Shown here piece after piece: positions 33,242 to 42,054 of a DNA stretch of 64,000 nt. The position numbers and the translations under genes are program-made. The stretch is from Sandaracinaceae bacterium. Its GTDB lineage: Bacteria; Myxococcota_A; Polyangia; Polyangiales; JADJQN01. Positions within the stretch are counted from its first letter, which is position 1, and each line of letters begins with the position of its first letter. The notes below the pieces were generated by a model, which saw only the letters and a program-made list of their open reading frames with translations, did no database searches and was not told where the DNA came from. The DNA is taken from the NCBI GenBank assembly GCA_016712745.1, contig JADJQN010000003.1:992001-1056000 (forward strand), in the 5' to 3' direction.

Positions 33242-34953
33242 CGCGCTCTTTTCTCACGGCGCTTTTTTGTGTGTCTCTGGCTCTAAGCTCGAGCGCGTGC
33301 GGCTTTTCATTTGCAGCCGATGCCTTCGTCTCGAACCGCTGCGGAAGCGCGAGTGACTGCGGCGACTCTGAAAGCTGCGATGAGACGCGCGGCATGTGCG
33401 TGTCGCGCGCCCCAGCGCCGTTGCGCGTCGCCCTCGAAGTCGTCCCGCCCAACTCAAGCACGGCCGCGGGCGCTATTTTTTCTGTGGCACCTGTTTCGAT
33501 CAGCGATGCGACGGAACTTGACGTCACGATGCCCGATCCGCTCTTGGTTTGGGGCCTCGTGCGCTGGCAGAATCACGGCGAGCAGAATGTACCGGTGCAA
33601 ATCTCGGTCGTACCTGCGTCGGTTATTCCGGGCCACATTTCGCCTGCGGTTCCTGCGATGCACGCCAGTGGTTCCTTTCATCCGGAGCTGCTCGATACGG
33701 CATTCGTTGCCAATGTCGGCGTGCAGGGGTCCGATCCGGCTCGCTTTGACCTGATTATTCGCCCCACCGGTGCTGCTGCTGCTGAGCTGCCGCCACGCCG
33801 CATTCACGCGTTTGCTGAAGGCGCGGCCGATGGTGCGTACCAAGTTCCCGGGCTCGACTATCCGGAGCACCTGGTCGAGATCATCGGCGACGTTGTCGAT
33901 GCGAGCGGAGATCCGCTGCCCGGCCTCACGGTTCAAGCGATCGACACAGCAAGCGGCGAAGTCGTTTCATCGACCGCACTAACTCAGGACCTGAGTAGCG
34001 AAACCCCCGGGCGCTTTTTGATACGTCTGGCTCCTGAGGCAGGTAGCTACAATCTTCGCATCGCAAGCTCGGAGACGGCGCTGCAGCCAATGCCCACCTT
34101 CGCTGTCTCGCCCGACTATTTGCTCGTGGAGAACGACGTTGTGCGTGTGCGCGTGAATACCACGTCGACGTTCGTGTTTCAGGGCGTGGTCGAAAGCGAC
34201 TTCTTTCACGAGCCGGTGCCCGGTGCGTTGGTCCAGTTTCGCATGACCAACAATCCGACCGACGATGGGACATTTATCTCTGCGCCGGTGCGAACGGGAA
34301 GCGAGGGAGAGTTCTCGTTGCTGCTCGTGAACGGCACGTACGAGATCGTGATCACGCCCCCGAGCGATGCGGTCAACGGCCACAACATGCTGGGCGTCTC
34401 GGTCGTGCAGAATGTTCATATCGAAACCCCGGTGTCCGGCGTTCCGGGCATCATGGGGCAGGTCTTTTCGCTTCCGCAACGTGCGGAGCTGACCGGTAGC
34501 GTCATGACATCGGATGGACGTCCGATGATCGGCGCGACCATCGAAGCTGCAGCGTTGGGACGCCTCTTGGATGGCGTAGGGCCCGCCACCGCGCTCAATC
34601 GATCCAATCAGACAGTTACCGACGACGACGGACTTTTCGCTCTCGCGCTGGATCTTGGTATGTATGACTTGACCCTGAAGCCGCCCGCAGAAAGTGGCTT
34701 CCCGTGGATCGTGCGCACCAATTTCAGTATCCCTCCGATCGACGGCGTGACCGAGGAGATGCTCATGTTCAACGCGCCCATTCCGCTGCATGGCGTCGTG
34801 CGCGATCGGATTGGCACGCCACTGGCGAACGTGGAGCTACGCGCCTTCGCAGTGTTCGATATGGTCGACGGCGGCCTGCGCTCCGTGCAAATCGGTCGCG
34901 CGATCAGCGAGAGCGATGGAACGTACGAACTACTCTTGCCTCCGCAGCTGTAG
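33238..34953 (+). CDS. Lipoprotein with carboxypeptidase-regulatory-like repeats
   Basis: A 571-residue secreted protein. The signal peptide ends in SSSAC, followed by a cysteine cluster (RCGSASDCGDSESCDETRGMC) that looks like a small knot. The body contains at least four carboxypeptidase regulatory-like (CarboxypepD_reg) domains, each opening with a strand of the type VEIIGDVVDASGDPLPGLTV, FQGVVESDFFHEPVPGALV, LTGSVMTSDGRPMIGATIE or LHGVVRDRIGTPLANVEL and closing with a GTYEL / GMYDL turn. Such stacks bind proteins or polysaccharide at the cell surface. Start ATG 33238 overlaps the previous stop. Confidence 0.8.
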   Translation: MTRSFLTALFCVSLALSSSACGFSFAADAFVSNRCGSASDCGDSESCDETRGMCVSRAPAPLRVALEVVPPNSSTAAGAIFSVAPVSISDATELDVTMPDPLLVWGLVRWQNHGEQNVPVQISVVPASVIPGHISPAVPAMHASGSFHPELLDTAFVANVGVQGSDPARFDLIIRPTGAAAAELPPRRIHAFAEGAADGAYQVPGLDYPEHLVEIIGDVVDASGDPLPGLTVQAIDTASGEVVSSTALTQDLSSETPGRFLIRLAPEAGSYNLRIASSETALQPMPTFAVSPDYLLVENDVVRVRVNTTSTFVFQGVVESDFFHEPVPGALVQFRMTNNPTDDGTFISAPVRTGSEGEFSLLLVNGTYEIVITPPSDAVNGHNMLGVSVVQNVHIETPVSGVPGIMGQVFSLPQRAELTGSVMTSDGRPMIGATIEAAALGRLLDGVGPATALNRSNQTVTDDDGLFALALDLGMYDLTLKPPAESGFPWIVRTNFSIPPIDGVTEEMLMFNAPIPLHGVVRDRIGTPLANVELRAFAVFDMVDGGLRSVQIGRAISESDGTYELLLPPQL

Positions 34954-34971
34954 AACGCGCACCTGGCTTGG

Positions 34972-36507
34972 TTAGGTCGACCTTGCCGTTGCGAACTTTC
35001 GGCGGAACGCCATCCAGAGGATGCCGACCAGGCTAAGCCAGCCTGACCAGTCCCCAAGCGTTTCGTAGACCGTGCTCCCCTGAAGCATTGCGACTTCAGC
35101 GTGGAGGTTCTCTTGAATGAAGACGCCTGAATGCGTGACCACGCGCCCGCTAGCGTCCATCACGCCACTCACACCGCTGTTGGTCGCGCGCAGAAGAAAA
35201 CGGTGGTGTTCCACGGCGCGGAATTTTGCGAGCGCGAAATGGATCCACGGCTCGTGAGTATTTCCAAACCAGGCATCGTTGGTGATGTTGATCAGCACAT
35301 GCGGATTGACCTCAGTCACCGCCCGTCGCACGAAGCTCGGAATGATGTCCTCGTAGCAAATAAGCGTGCTCACGCGGTACTCGCCCAGAGGCAGAGCGCG
35401 CACGTGACTTCCGCGCGTGAAGTGGCCGCTATTGGCAGAGATTCGGTAGAGCGAAGGAAAGACATCGCCAAAGGGAATGTATTCGCCGAAGGCGAGCAGA
35501 TAGGTCTTATCGTAGGTGCCTCGCACATTACCGAGGCCATCGGTCATGTAGGCCGTGTTGTAGGAGATGGATCCACCGGTCTCGTCAAACTCCAGCGAGA
35601 GGCCGCCAAACAATACCGGTGTGTGCACCTGCCCGTTGAAGACGCTGCGCGACACGTTTTGCACATCGCGCGGAAGAAAGTGTGCGAAGCCGGATTCGGG
35701 CCACACGATCAGGTCGGGATGCAGCTCACGTTCGATCGCTGCGCTTTGCGCGCGATGACGTCTGTCACCTTCGTCTGCATCTTCGCGCTTGGCGAAGATC
35801 CCCATGTTGGCTTGTACCATCGCGATCGTTTGCTTGGGCGCTGCAGCCGTGCGCGCGTCGATTTGGTCAATACGCACGACACCGTAGATGAGCGTGAAAG
35901 CGACGAACGCGAACGTGGCGGCAGGCGCTTTCCACGGAAGTGTTGCCTTGCGCAGGCGCGCTTCGACAAGCTCGTAGATGGCAGCGTTAACGGAGATCGC
36001 GAGCGCTGTCAGCAGAAGCGCGCCGCCCAGATCGGCGATCTGCAGAAGCACCGGCAACATGTGAAAGCTTGCGCCGTAGAAGAATGGAAAGAGTAGCGGA
36101 TAGACAAACTCGCAGGCGAGAAGCGCGCATACCGCGGCGATGGTGATGTTGTAACCACGGTCGCGCGCGCGCGCCCACAACCAACCGAAGAGTCCGAAGC
36201 TTCCTCCGGTGTAGAGGATGAGTATCGACGCGAAGAAGATGCACAGTGGAACGGAAAAGCCGCTGAAGCTTTTCATCATCTCGACGAGCCAGTAATAGCC
36301 GCCCCAATCGGCCACGAACCCGAAGTAAACGGCAAGGCGCAGGACGGCGAAGCCTCCGAAGGGGCGCACTCGGTCGATCGCAACGAACAGCGGCACGAAG
36401 GCGACGAACGCGAGTGGCCACAGATCAAACCCCGCAAAACCCAAGAAGGTCAGCACCCCCGCGAAGGTCGCAAGCCCGTATGCGATGCCACGTTCGCGCC
36501 AGCTCAT
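34972..36507 (-). CDS. lnt: Apolipoprotein N-acyltransferase
   Basis: A 511-residue inner-membrane enzyme that adds the third fatty acid to lipoproteins, fitting the many lipoproteins here. The N-terminal half has 6-7 membrane helices. The C-terminal half is a nitrilase domain with the catalytic triad visible: Glu in IVWPESGFAHF, Lys in YDKTYLLAFGEYIPFG, and Cys in STLICYEDIIP. The NDAWFG motif downstream is also conserved. ATG 36507 is preferred; a TTG at 36564 would overlap the receiver gene. The gene follows it by 22 bp and is likely the last in a leftward operon. Confidence 0.95.
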   Translation of the reverse strand: MSWRERGIAYGLATFAGVLTFLGFAGFDLWPLAFVAFVPLFVAIDRVRPFGGFAVLRLAVYFGFVADWGGYYWLVEMMKSFSGFSVPLCIFFASILILYTGGSFGLFGWLWARARDRGYNITIAAVCALLACEFVYPLLFPFFYGASFHMLPVLLQIADLGGALLLTALAISVNAAIYELVEARLRKATLPWKAPAATFAFVAFTLIYGVVRIDQIDARTAAAPKQTIAMVQANMGIFAKREDADEGDRRHRAQSAAIERELHPDLIVWPESGFAHFLPRDVQNVSRSVFNGQVHTPVLFGGLSLEFDETGGSISYNTAYMTDGLGNVRGTYDKTYLLAFGEYIPFGDVFPSLYRISANSGHFTRGSHVRALPLGEYRVSTLICYEDIIPSFVRRAVTEVNPHVLINITNDAWFGNTHEPWIHFALAKFRAVEHHRFLLRATNSGVSGVMDASGRVVTHSGVFIQENLHAEVAMLQGSTVYETLGDWSGWLSLVGILWMAFRRKFATARST

Positions 36508-36529
36508 TTTTGCAGGAGCGAGCGAAGGC

Positions 36530-36925
36530 TTATTTGCCGGCGAGGGCTTTTTGAGCTTTGGCAAGCAGGTCGGCCGCAGTGAAGGGTTTGGTCACGTAGT
36601 GACGCGCGCCGGCGTTGATGCCTTCGATCATGTCGCGCGGCGAAGACTTGGCGGTGAGCATCACGACCGGAATGCGGCTCAAGCGTGAGTCGCTCTTCAT
36701 GTGCCGCGCCAGCGTCAAACCGTCCATGCGCGGCATCATCAGGTCGGTGACGACCAGGTCGGCGGGGTAGCCTCCGTTCAGAATGTCCATTGCTTCCATT
36801 CCGTCACGTGCGGTTTGCACTTCGCCGAGCGAGCCGAGCAAATGCGTGAGCATTGTCAGAAGCTCGTCGTCGTCTTCGACGGCGAGGATCCTTCGATTCT
36901 TCGGCGCCGTGGTCGAGCTAGACAC
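36530..36925 (-). CDS. Single-domain response regulator (receiver only)
   Basis: A 131-residue stand-alone receiver domain. Acidic pocket EDDD near residue 17, phospho-accepting Asp in LVVTDLMMPRMDG (about residue 61), the Thr in VVMLTAKS and the Lys in YVTKPF complete the set of conserved residues. With no output domain it acts by protein interaction, perhaps as a CheY-like switch or phosphate relay. No histidine kinase is adjacent; the orphan kinases at 6041 and 18509 are candidates only by proximity in the genome. Confidence 0.92.
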   Translation of the reverse strand: MSSSTTAPKNRRILAVEDDDELLTMLTHLLGSLGEVQTARDGMEAMDILNGGYPADLVVTDLMMPRMDGLTLARHMKSDSRLSRIPVVMLTAKSSPRDMIEGINAGARHYVTKPFTAADLLAKAQKALAGK

Positions 36926-36937
36926 AGTGCAATCTCC

Positions 36938-37129
36938 TCAAAGCGCCGGGGTCTCAGACGGTGCCCACGGGCGCGCATCTTCGACATTGAAGTTAGGCAC
37001 ATCGTCTTCGACTGAGTAGAAGAGCTTACAGCCAACGCAGGCAAAGCCTTCTGGAGCTTTCTCAGAGGAGAGCTTCCCCCGGCATTGGGGACAACAGAAG
37101 AGAGCGACAAAATCTGGGTCGAGCGCCAT
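36938..37129 (-). CDS. Trm112-like zinc-binding protein
   Basis: A 63-residue small protein of the Trm112/UPF0434 family. Two CxxC zinc-binding pairs are visible (CCPQCRGKL and ACVGCKLFY) with the typical continuation YSVEDDVPNF. In eukaryotes and archaea Trm112 activates methyltransferases; the bacterial role is less clear. It ends 12 bp upstream of the receiver gene. Confidence 0.85.
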   Translation of the reverse strand: MALDPDFVALFCCPQCRGKLSSEKAPEGFACVGCKLFYSVEDDVPNFNVEDARPWAPSETPAL

Positions 37130-37162
37130 GCGTCGACGAGATTAGCATCTTCCTTCTTCCGT

Positions 37163-38470
37163 TCAACGTACGGAAAGACGAATCGATTCGGCGACGATCT
37201 CGAGCAAGCGATCGAGCACCGAGTCTTCTATGTTGAAGCGGGGCGTGATGTAGACGGTATCGCCAAGCGGGCGCAAAAACGCCCCCATTGAAAGCCCGTG
37301 CTCGTAAACGCGCCAGCCGGACTTGCCGGCGTAGCCGCCTGAACCTACGTCGCAGGCGCCGACCATTCCGAGCGATCGCGTTCGCACGACACCTGGCAAG
37401 TCCTGCAGCTTCGCGAAGGCCTGGGCAATACGCTTATGCTTAAGTGCGATCTGGTCGAGAATCTTTTCGTCTTCGTAAATAGCCAGCACTTCTCGCGCGA
37501 CGGAAGCGCCGAGTGCATTACCGCTGAAGGTGTGGCCGTGCATCAACGCGCGTGACCGATCGCCCTTGAACCCCTCGTACACTCGCTCGGTCGAGAGCGT
37601 CGCCGCCATCGGTAAAACGCCGCCCGAAAAACTCTTGGCCGTGCATAGAAGGTCGGGAGAGACCTGCGCTTGGTCGCACGCCCACATCGTCCCGGTTCGG
37701 CCATAGCCCGTGAACACTTCGTCGGCGATCAAAAAGGTGTCGGCTTTGCTCGTAGCTTCGCGGATGCGTCTGAGTAGAGCCGCGGGCCACATGCGCATGC
37801 CGGCCGCGCCCTGAATAAGCGGCTCGACAATCACCGCAGCGATTTCGTCGCTCTTGGTTTCGAGAATCTTCTCGATCGCGTGGACCGCCTTTTCAAACCC
37901 GTCTACGTCATCCACTGGCGCGTGCAGAACATCAAAAACAAGCGGAGCAAAGACGTTGCGAAAGGCCGCCACGCCACCGAGGCTCACAGCCCCGAGCGTG
38001 TCGCCATGAAATGCGCCGGAGAGTGCAATGAAACGCACGCGCCTTTCTCGACCGTTCTGCTGCCAGTATTGAAATGCCGTTTTGATCGCGACTTCGACGG
38101 CGGTCGAACCGTCATCGCTGAAGTGGGCGCGCGAAATTCCCTTCGGCGCGACCGCGACAATCTCGGCCGCGAGCAACGCTGCCTGCGGGTTGGCAATCAT
38201 CGAAGAGGCGCAGTGCAAGAGCGTTTCGCTTTGCTCGCGCAACGCACGAATCAGCCGCGGGTGCCCGTGGCCAAGCACGTTCGTCCACCACGAGCCGTTG
38301 CCATCGATATAGCGCTTGCCGTTCTTATCCTCGAGGTATGAGCCCTCGGCGTGCACGATGACTAACGGGTCAATCGACGCATGTTCGTCGGCCGAGGTGT
38401 AGGGAGGCCATACGTGCCGACGATGAAGCTCGACAATCTCTGCGCGCGAAACGTTCGCTGCTGATTTCAC
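37163..38470 (-). CDS. bioA: Adenosylmethionine-8-amino-7-oxononanoate aminotransferase (biotin synthesis)
   Basis: A 435-residue PLP-dependent class III aminotransferase. It converts 8-amino-7-oxononanoate to 7,8-diaminononanoate with S-adenosylmethionine as amino donor. Marks: VWPPYTSADEH at the N-terminus, WWTNVLGHGHPRL, the cofactor-contacting segment DEVFTGYGRTG and the PLP lysine in LLCTAKSFSGGVLPMA. HGHTFSGNALG and TRSLGMVGACDV are also typical of BioA. No other biotin genes are adjacent. The start is GTG 38470. Confidence 0.95.
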   Translation of the reverse strand: MKSAANVSRAEIVELHRRHVWPPYTSADEHASIDPLVIVHAEGSYLEDKNGKRYIDGNGSWWTNVLGHGHPRLIRALREQSETLLHCASSMIANPQAALLAAEIVAVAPKGISRAHFSDDGSTAVEVAIKTAFQYWQQNGRERRVRFIALSGAFHGDTLGAVSLGGVAAFRNVFAPLVFDVLHAPVDDVDGFEKAVHAIEKILETKSDEIAAVIVEPLIQGAAGMRMWPAALLRRIREATSKADTFLIADEVFTGYGRTGTMWACDQAQVSPDLLCTAKSFSGGVLPMAATLSTERVYEGFKGDRSRALMHGHTFSGNALGASVAREVLAIYEDEKILDQIALKHKRIAQAFAKLQDLPGVVRTRSLGMVGACDVGSGGYAGKSGWRVYEHGLSMGAFLRPLGDTVYITPRFNIEDSVLDRLLEIVAESIRLSVR

Positions 38471-38486
38471 GCCGCTGTGTGTAGCA

Positions 38487-39275
38487 CTACTGCGCGCCGT
38501 ATCGAAGGGTGTAGCTAATCACGGCGTCGCCGCCGCGAGTTCCCCCAGAAAAGTGCAGACTGCTGCCGACTGTGCGCACGCAACGCGCAACGGATGCGAT
38601 TCCCAGGCTGTCGCCTTCGACCGCTGCGTGTGTGACGCGTCCCGACGCTCCAATCGTAAATGAAAGCGCCATTTCACCGCGCCGGCCTGTGCCTGCGACT
38701 TCGCTAAAGCACGCAAGCAGGCGAGGCGCCGCTTCGCGAACACCGTTGATGATCACGTTGCTCGCAATCTGGCCGGTACCGTCGGCTTGCTCGGCGAGTG
38801 TTACCGAGAGATCACCGCCCAGGCGTGCGTTACGTTCGATGACGCGTGTTGCGTCGTTTTCGCGCGCGACAGCGTCGACGTGCGTATCGCCTGAAGCCGC
38901 TGCGCCTTGCGTTGTTGCAGCGTTCGAAGCCAATAGCGGCTCGCGGTGCACGCACGCGATAGCTGCGCGCTCGATTCCGGCGGCGCGCGTGTGAAGTGAC
39001 TCGATTGCCGCCGCGCCATCGCGCGCGGCCGCACCCGTTCCTTGCGACTGCGTCAGCGCATCTCGCAGCAAGAGCATCACTGCCTCGAGCTCGCGCTTTC
39101 GATTGGTGAGGCACTCGGCGTCGTCTTGCACGCGGTGCATCGCGGCTTCGATACGCGCCACGCGCTGAGCTGCAGTGGTTACGTCTTGGGCCCGCGCATC
39201 TGCCGAAGCGAGAAGCGCGCCCATCATGACTGCGGCGGTGATGAAAAGCTCAGACCGCTTGAACAAGTACCTCAC
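38487..39275 (-). CDS. AgmX/PglI C-terminal-domain (TonB-like) exported protein
   Basis: A 262-residue exported protein. The signal peptide (LFITAAVMMGALLASADARA) is followed by a coiled-coil-like region of about 100 residues. The C-terminal part matches the AgmX/PglI type domain found in Myxococcus motility proteins: VINGVREAAPRLLACFSEV, a MALSFTIGASGRVTHAAVEGDSLG stretch and a final CVRTVGSSLHFSGGT. GTG 39275 has AGGGGGA just upstream and overlaps the end of ftsK by 26 bases, implying coupled translation. It may link envelope and energy systems, but its job is unknown. Confidence 0.8.
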   Translation of the reverse strand: MRYLFKRSELFITAAVMMGALLASADARAQDVTTAAQRVARIEAAMHRVQDDAECLTNRKRELEAVMLLLRDALTQSQGTGAAARDGAAAIESLHTRAAGIERAAIACVHREPLLASNAATTQGAAASGDTHVDAVARENDATRVIERNARLGGDLSVTLAEQADGTGQIASNVIINGVREAAPRLLACFSEVAGTGRRGEMALSFTIGASGRVTHAAVEGDSLGIASVARCVRTVGSSLHFSGGTRGGDAVISYTLRYGAQ

Positions 39276-41850
39276 GACGTCCCCCTGCCTTGGAGCTGGG
39301 CGGGCCAACAACGCCGTCCTTCTCCATCTGTTCGACGAGCTTGGCTGCCTTGTTGTAGCCGACGCTCAGATGTCGCTGAATATGACTGATGCTGCAATAG
39401 CCAGCCTGCGCGACGAGAGCGACTGCGCGATCGTACATCGGATCGTCGCTTGGCTGACCCGTGCCGAGCGCCCCGCCTTCGCCCGTTTCGTCCTCGCGCG
39501 GCTTCAGGATGTTTTCGTCGTAGACGGGCTTGGCTTGGGCGCGAAGGAAATCGCAGATGGACGTGACTTCTTCTTCGCTGATGTACGCGCAGTGCACGCG
39601 TTTGAGATCGCTTTGCCCCGGCGGAATCATGAGCATGTCGCCCATGCCGAGAAGATGCTCGGCGCCGTTGCGTCCCAAAATCGTTTTGCTGTCCTCGCGC
39701 TGTGAAACCTTGAACGCGATTCGGGCGGGGAAGTTGGCTTTGATCATGCCCGTGATGACGTCGACGCTGGGCCGCTGGGTTGCCAGGATCACGTGAATAC
39801 CTGCAGCGCGGGCCTTTTGTGCAAGGCGCGCGATAGCCGCTTCGACGTCCTTCGCAGCGACCATCATTAGGTCGGCGAACTCATCCACGACGCACACGAT
39901 GTAAGGAAGCTTGGTGGGCGGCTTGTTGAGCGCGTCTGCTGCTTCATCGTCCGGATTGAGAAGAACTTCTTCTCCATCGGGTCCTTGAGCACGGACTTTG
40001 TTGGCACGACGCGGCGCAAGTTTCTCGGCGGCCATCTCGCCGCGCAGAACCTTTTCAACGCGTTCGTTGTAGGTGACGAGGTTACGGGCGCCGGCATCGG
40101 CGAAGAGCTGGTAGCGACGTTCCATTTCGTCGACCGCCCACCGCAACGCAAGCGATGCCTTCTTCATATCGGTGACGACGGGGAGAAGCATGTGCGGAAT
40201 GCCGTCGAAGACCGCAAGCTCGACGACCTTCGGATCGATCATCAAGAAGCGAACTTCTTCGGGCGTCTTCTTCGTCAGCAACGACGCAAGCATTACGTTC
40301 AAGCCAACCGACTTGCCGGCACCGGTTGCACCCGCGACGAGCAGATGCGGCATCTTCGCCAGATCGACGTAGTTCGGCTGCCCCGCGATGTCTTTGCCCA
40401 GGGCCATCGGCAACGCGTACTTGGAATCCAGCCAACGCTCGTCTTCGAGGATTTCGCGAAGGGAAACGGTTGAACGCTTTTTGTTAGGAAGCTCGAAGCC
40501 CACGCGCGACTTACCGGGGATCGGCGCAACGATACGAACCTTCTGCGCGGCGAGGGCCATCGCGAGATCGTCTGCGAGGCCGGCAATCTTTGCGACCTTC
40601 GTCCCGCTGGCTGGCTCGAACTCGTACATCGTAACGACTGGACCCGGATGGATCTCATCCACGCGCCCTTGCACGTTGTAGGCACCAAGCTTCTCTACAA
40701 GGAGAGTTGCGTTCTCGCGCAGTGTCTTCTCGTCGATCTGAATTGTCTCGACCGGAACAGCGTCGAGGAGCGTGGTGGGTGGAAGCACGAAGGGCTTGCC
40801 AGTTGTCGGCGAGATCGGTGCTTCGACTTCGATGACAGCTTCCTTCTTCGTTGCAGGCTTTGCAGGAAGCTTGGGCGCCTGGGTCGGCAATATGACCGTA
40901 GGTCCAGCGAGTGCTTTTTTGGCCTTGGATTTAATTTCAGCTTTGGCTTTGCTTTCGTCGCTCTCCGCTGTCTCGAGAGTCTCGTCTTCCTCTTCGTCGC
41001 CTTCCTCCTCGCCTTCTTCTTCGGAGGATGCTTCGAGGGCCTCTTCTTCTTCTTCTTCGGCTTCAATCTCTTTGATTGCTTTTGCTGCAGCCTTGCTCAG
41101 CTTCAACGGAGGAAGAGATTTGATCTTGCGCGCGCGCGGTGCGTCTTCGTCTTCTTCGTCCACCGATTCGATCGTTCCGGCGCTCGATACAATGCGTGGC
41201 TCATTCTCTTTAGCCAGCGCTTCGCGTTCGGCGCGTTCAACTTCTTTGGCCTCGCGCCATGCTGTGTAAAGAGTGCGCATTCCATCGAGGGCTGCGCGCG
41301 CCATCGACACGCCGTGCGTCGAAAGGAACTCCCACGCTGTCAGCAAAGACCAGCGCGTGCGCAACACCAGTGTAATGAGGAGAGCCGAGACGCCGACAAC
41401 GAATGCGCCAGCGAGGCCAAGCATCGATCGAAGCACCTCGCCGATCACTTCGCCAAGCAAGCCGCCAGGAAGATGCCCGCCGAAGACGGGCTGATCCGGG
41501 AAAGCCAGATGCAGCATCGCGCATCCGATGAAGACGAAAACGAGCGTCGATGCGGCGCGCGCAACGCCCAAAGCGCTCTCGCGACCGCGAAATAGACGCA
41601 CCGTGAGCAGCGCTAGCTCGATCGGAAGCACCCATGCGGCGATGCCAAACGCCGAAGCGAGCACACCGCCAATCACGGCGCCGACAGGGCCGATCCAGTT
41701 CTCGCCACCGCGAGCATCATAGGAGGCTAGGGAAAGGACTAGAAGAATGGTGCATGAAACACCAATAATTCCAATCACTTCGTGGCGACGCGGGGCGTCA
41801 GTGTCGATCAAGTCGTCTTCGGATGTAGTACGAGACTTACCCAAGCACAC
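39250..41850 (-). CDS. ftsK: DNA translocase FtsK
   Basis: An 866-residue septal DNA translocase that moves chromosome ends across the division septum. The N-terminus has four membrane segments. A long acidic linker rich in Glu and Ser (about residues 220-310) comes next. The motor domain shows Walker A ATGAGKSVGLN, Walker B YIVCVVDEFADLMMV, and the RecA-like segment VHVILATQRPSVDVITGMIKA-type sequence, with LGMGDMLMI and the C-terminal winged-helix gamma domain (ALVAQAGYCSISHIQRHLSVGYNKAAKLVEQME) that recognises KOPS-like sites. The start is GTG 41850, preceded by AGGAAGG; TTG 41844 is also possible. Confidence 0.95.
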   Translation of the reverse strand: MCLGKSRTTSEDDLIDTDAPRRHEVIGIIGVSCTILLVLSLASYDARGGENWIGPVGAVIGGVLASAFGIAAWVLPIELALLTVRLFRGRESALGVARAASTLVFVFIGCAMLHLAFPDQPVFGGHLPGGLLGEVIGEVLRSMLGLAGAFVVGVSALLITLVLRTRWSLLTAWEFLSTHGVSMARAALDGMRTLYTAWREAKEVERAEREALAKENEPRIVSSAGTIESVDEEDEDAPRARKIKSLPPLKLSKAAAKAIKEIEAEEEEEEALEASSEEEGEEEGDEEEDETLETAESDESKAKAEIKSKAKKALAGPTVILPTQAPKLPAKPATKKEAVIEVEAPISPTTGKPFVLPPTTLLDAVPVETIQIDEKTLRENATLLVEKLGAYNVQGRVDEIHPGPVVTMYEFEPASGTKVAKIAGLADDLAMALAAQKVRIVAPIPGKSRVGFELPNKKRSTVSLREILEDERWLDSKYALPMALGKDIAGQPNYVDLAKMPHLLVAGATGAGKSVGLNVMLASLLTKKTPEEVRFLMIDPKVVELAVFDGIPHMLLPVVTDMKKASLALRWAVDEMERRYQLFADAGARNLVTYNERVEKVLRGEMAAEKLAPRRANKVRAQGPDGEEVLLNPDDEAADALNKPPTKLPYIVCVVDEFADLMMVAAKDVEAAIARLAQKARAAGIHVILATQRPSVDVITGMIKANFPARIAFKVSQREDSKTILGRNGAEHLLGMGDMLMIPPGQSDLKRVHCAYISEEEVTSICDFLRAQAKPVYDENILKPREDETGEGGALGTGQPSDDPMYDRAVALVAQAGYCSISHIQRHLSVGYNKAAKLVEQMEKDGVVGPPSSKAGGRREVLVQAV

Positions 41851-42054
41851 ACCTTCCTAAACCAAGGGTATGAGCGGGGATCAACAGGGGTCAACAAAGC
41901 GGCGTCTTCTTCTCGCGCGCTAACTCTTGTGATTTCGGAAGCAGATCCACTAGTATCCCCGGGCCTGACGTGGACGGCGCGCGCTCCTCCTTTGGAGCGA
42001 GGGTGGGCCCCTTTCGAAATGACTTCGGGATGCCGCTCCACGCGAGAAAGAACC

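Noticed and set aside
40648..41595. Plus-strand frame of 315 codons opposite ftsK.
   Set aside because: Phe/Gly-rich antisense of the acidic FtsK linker.
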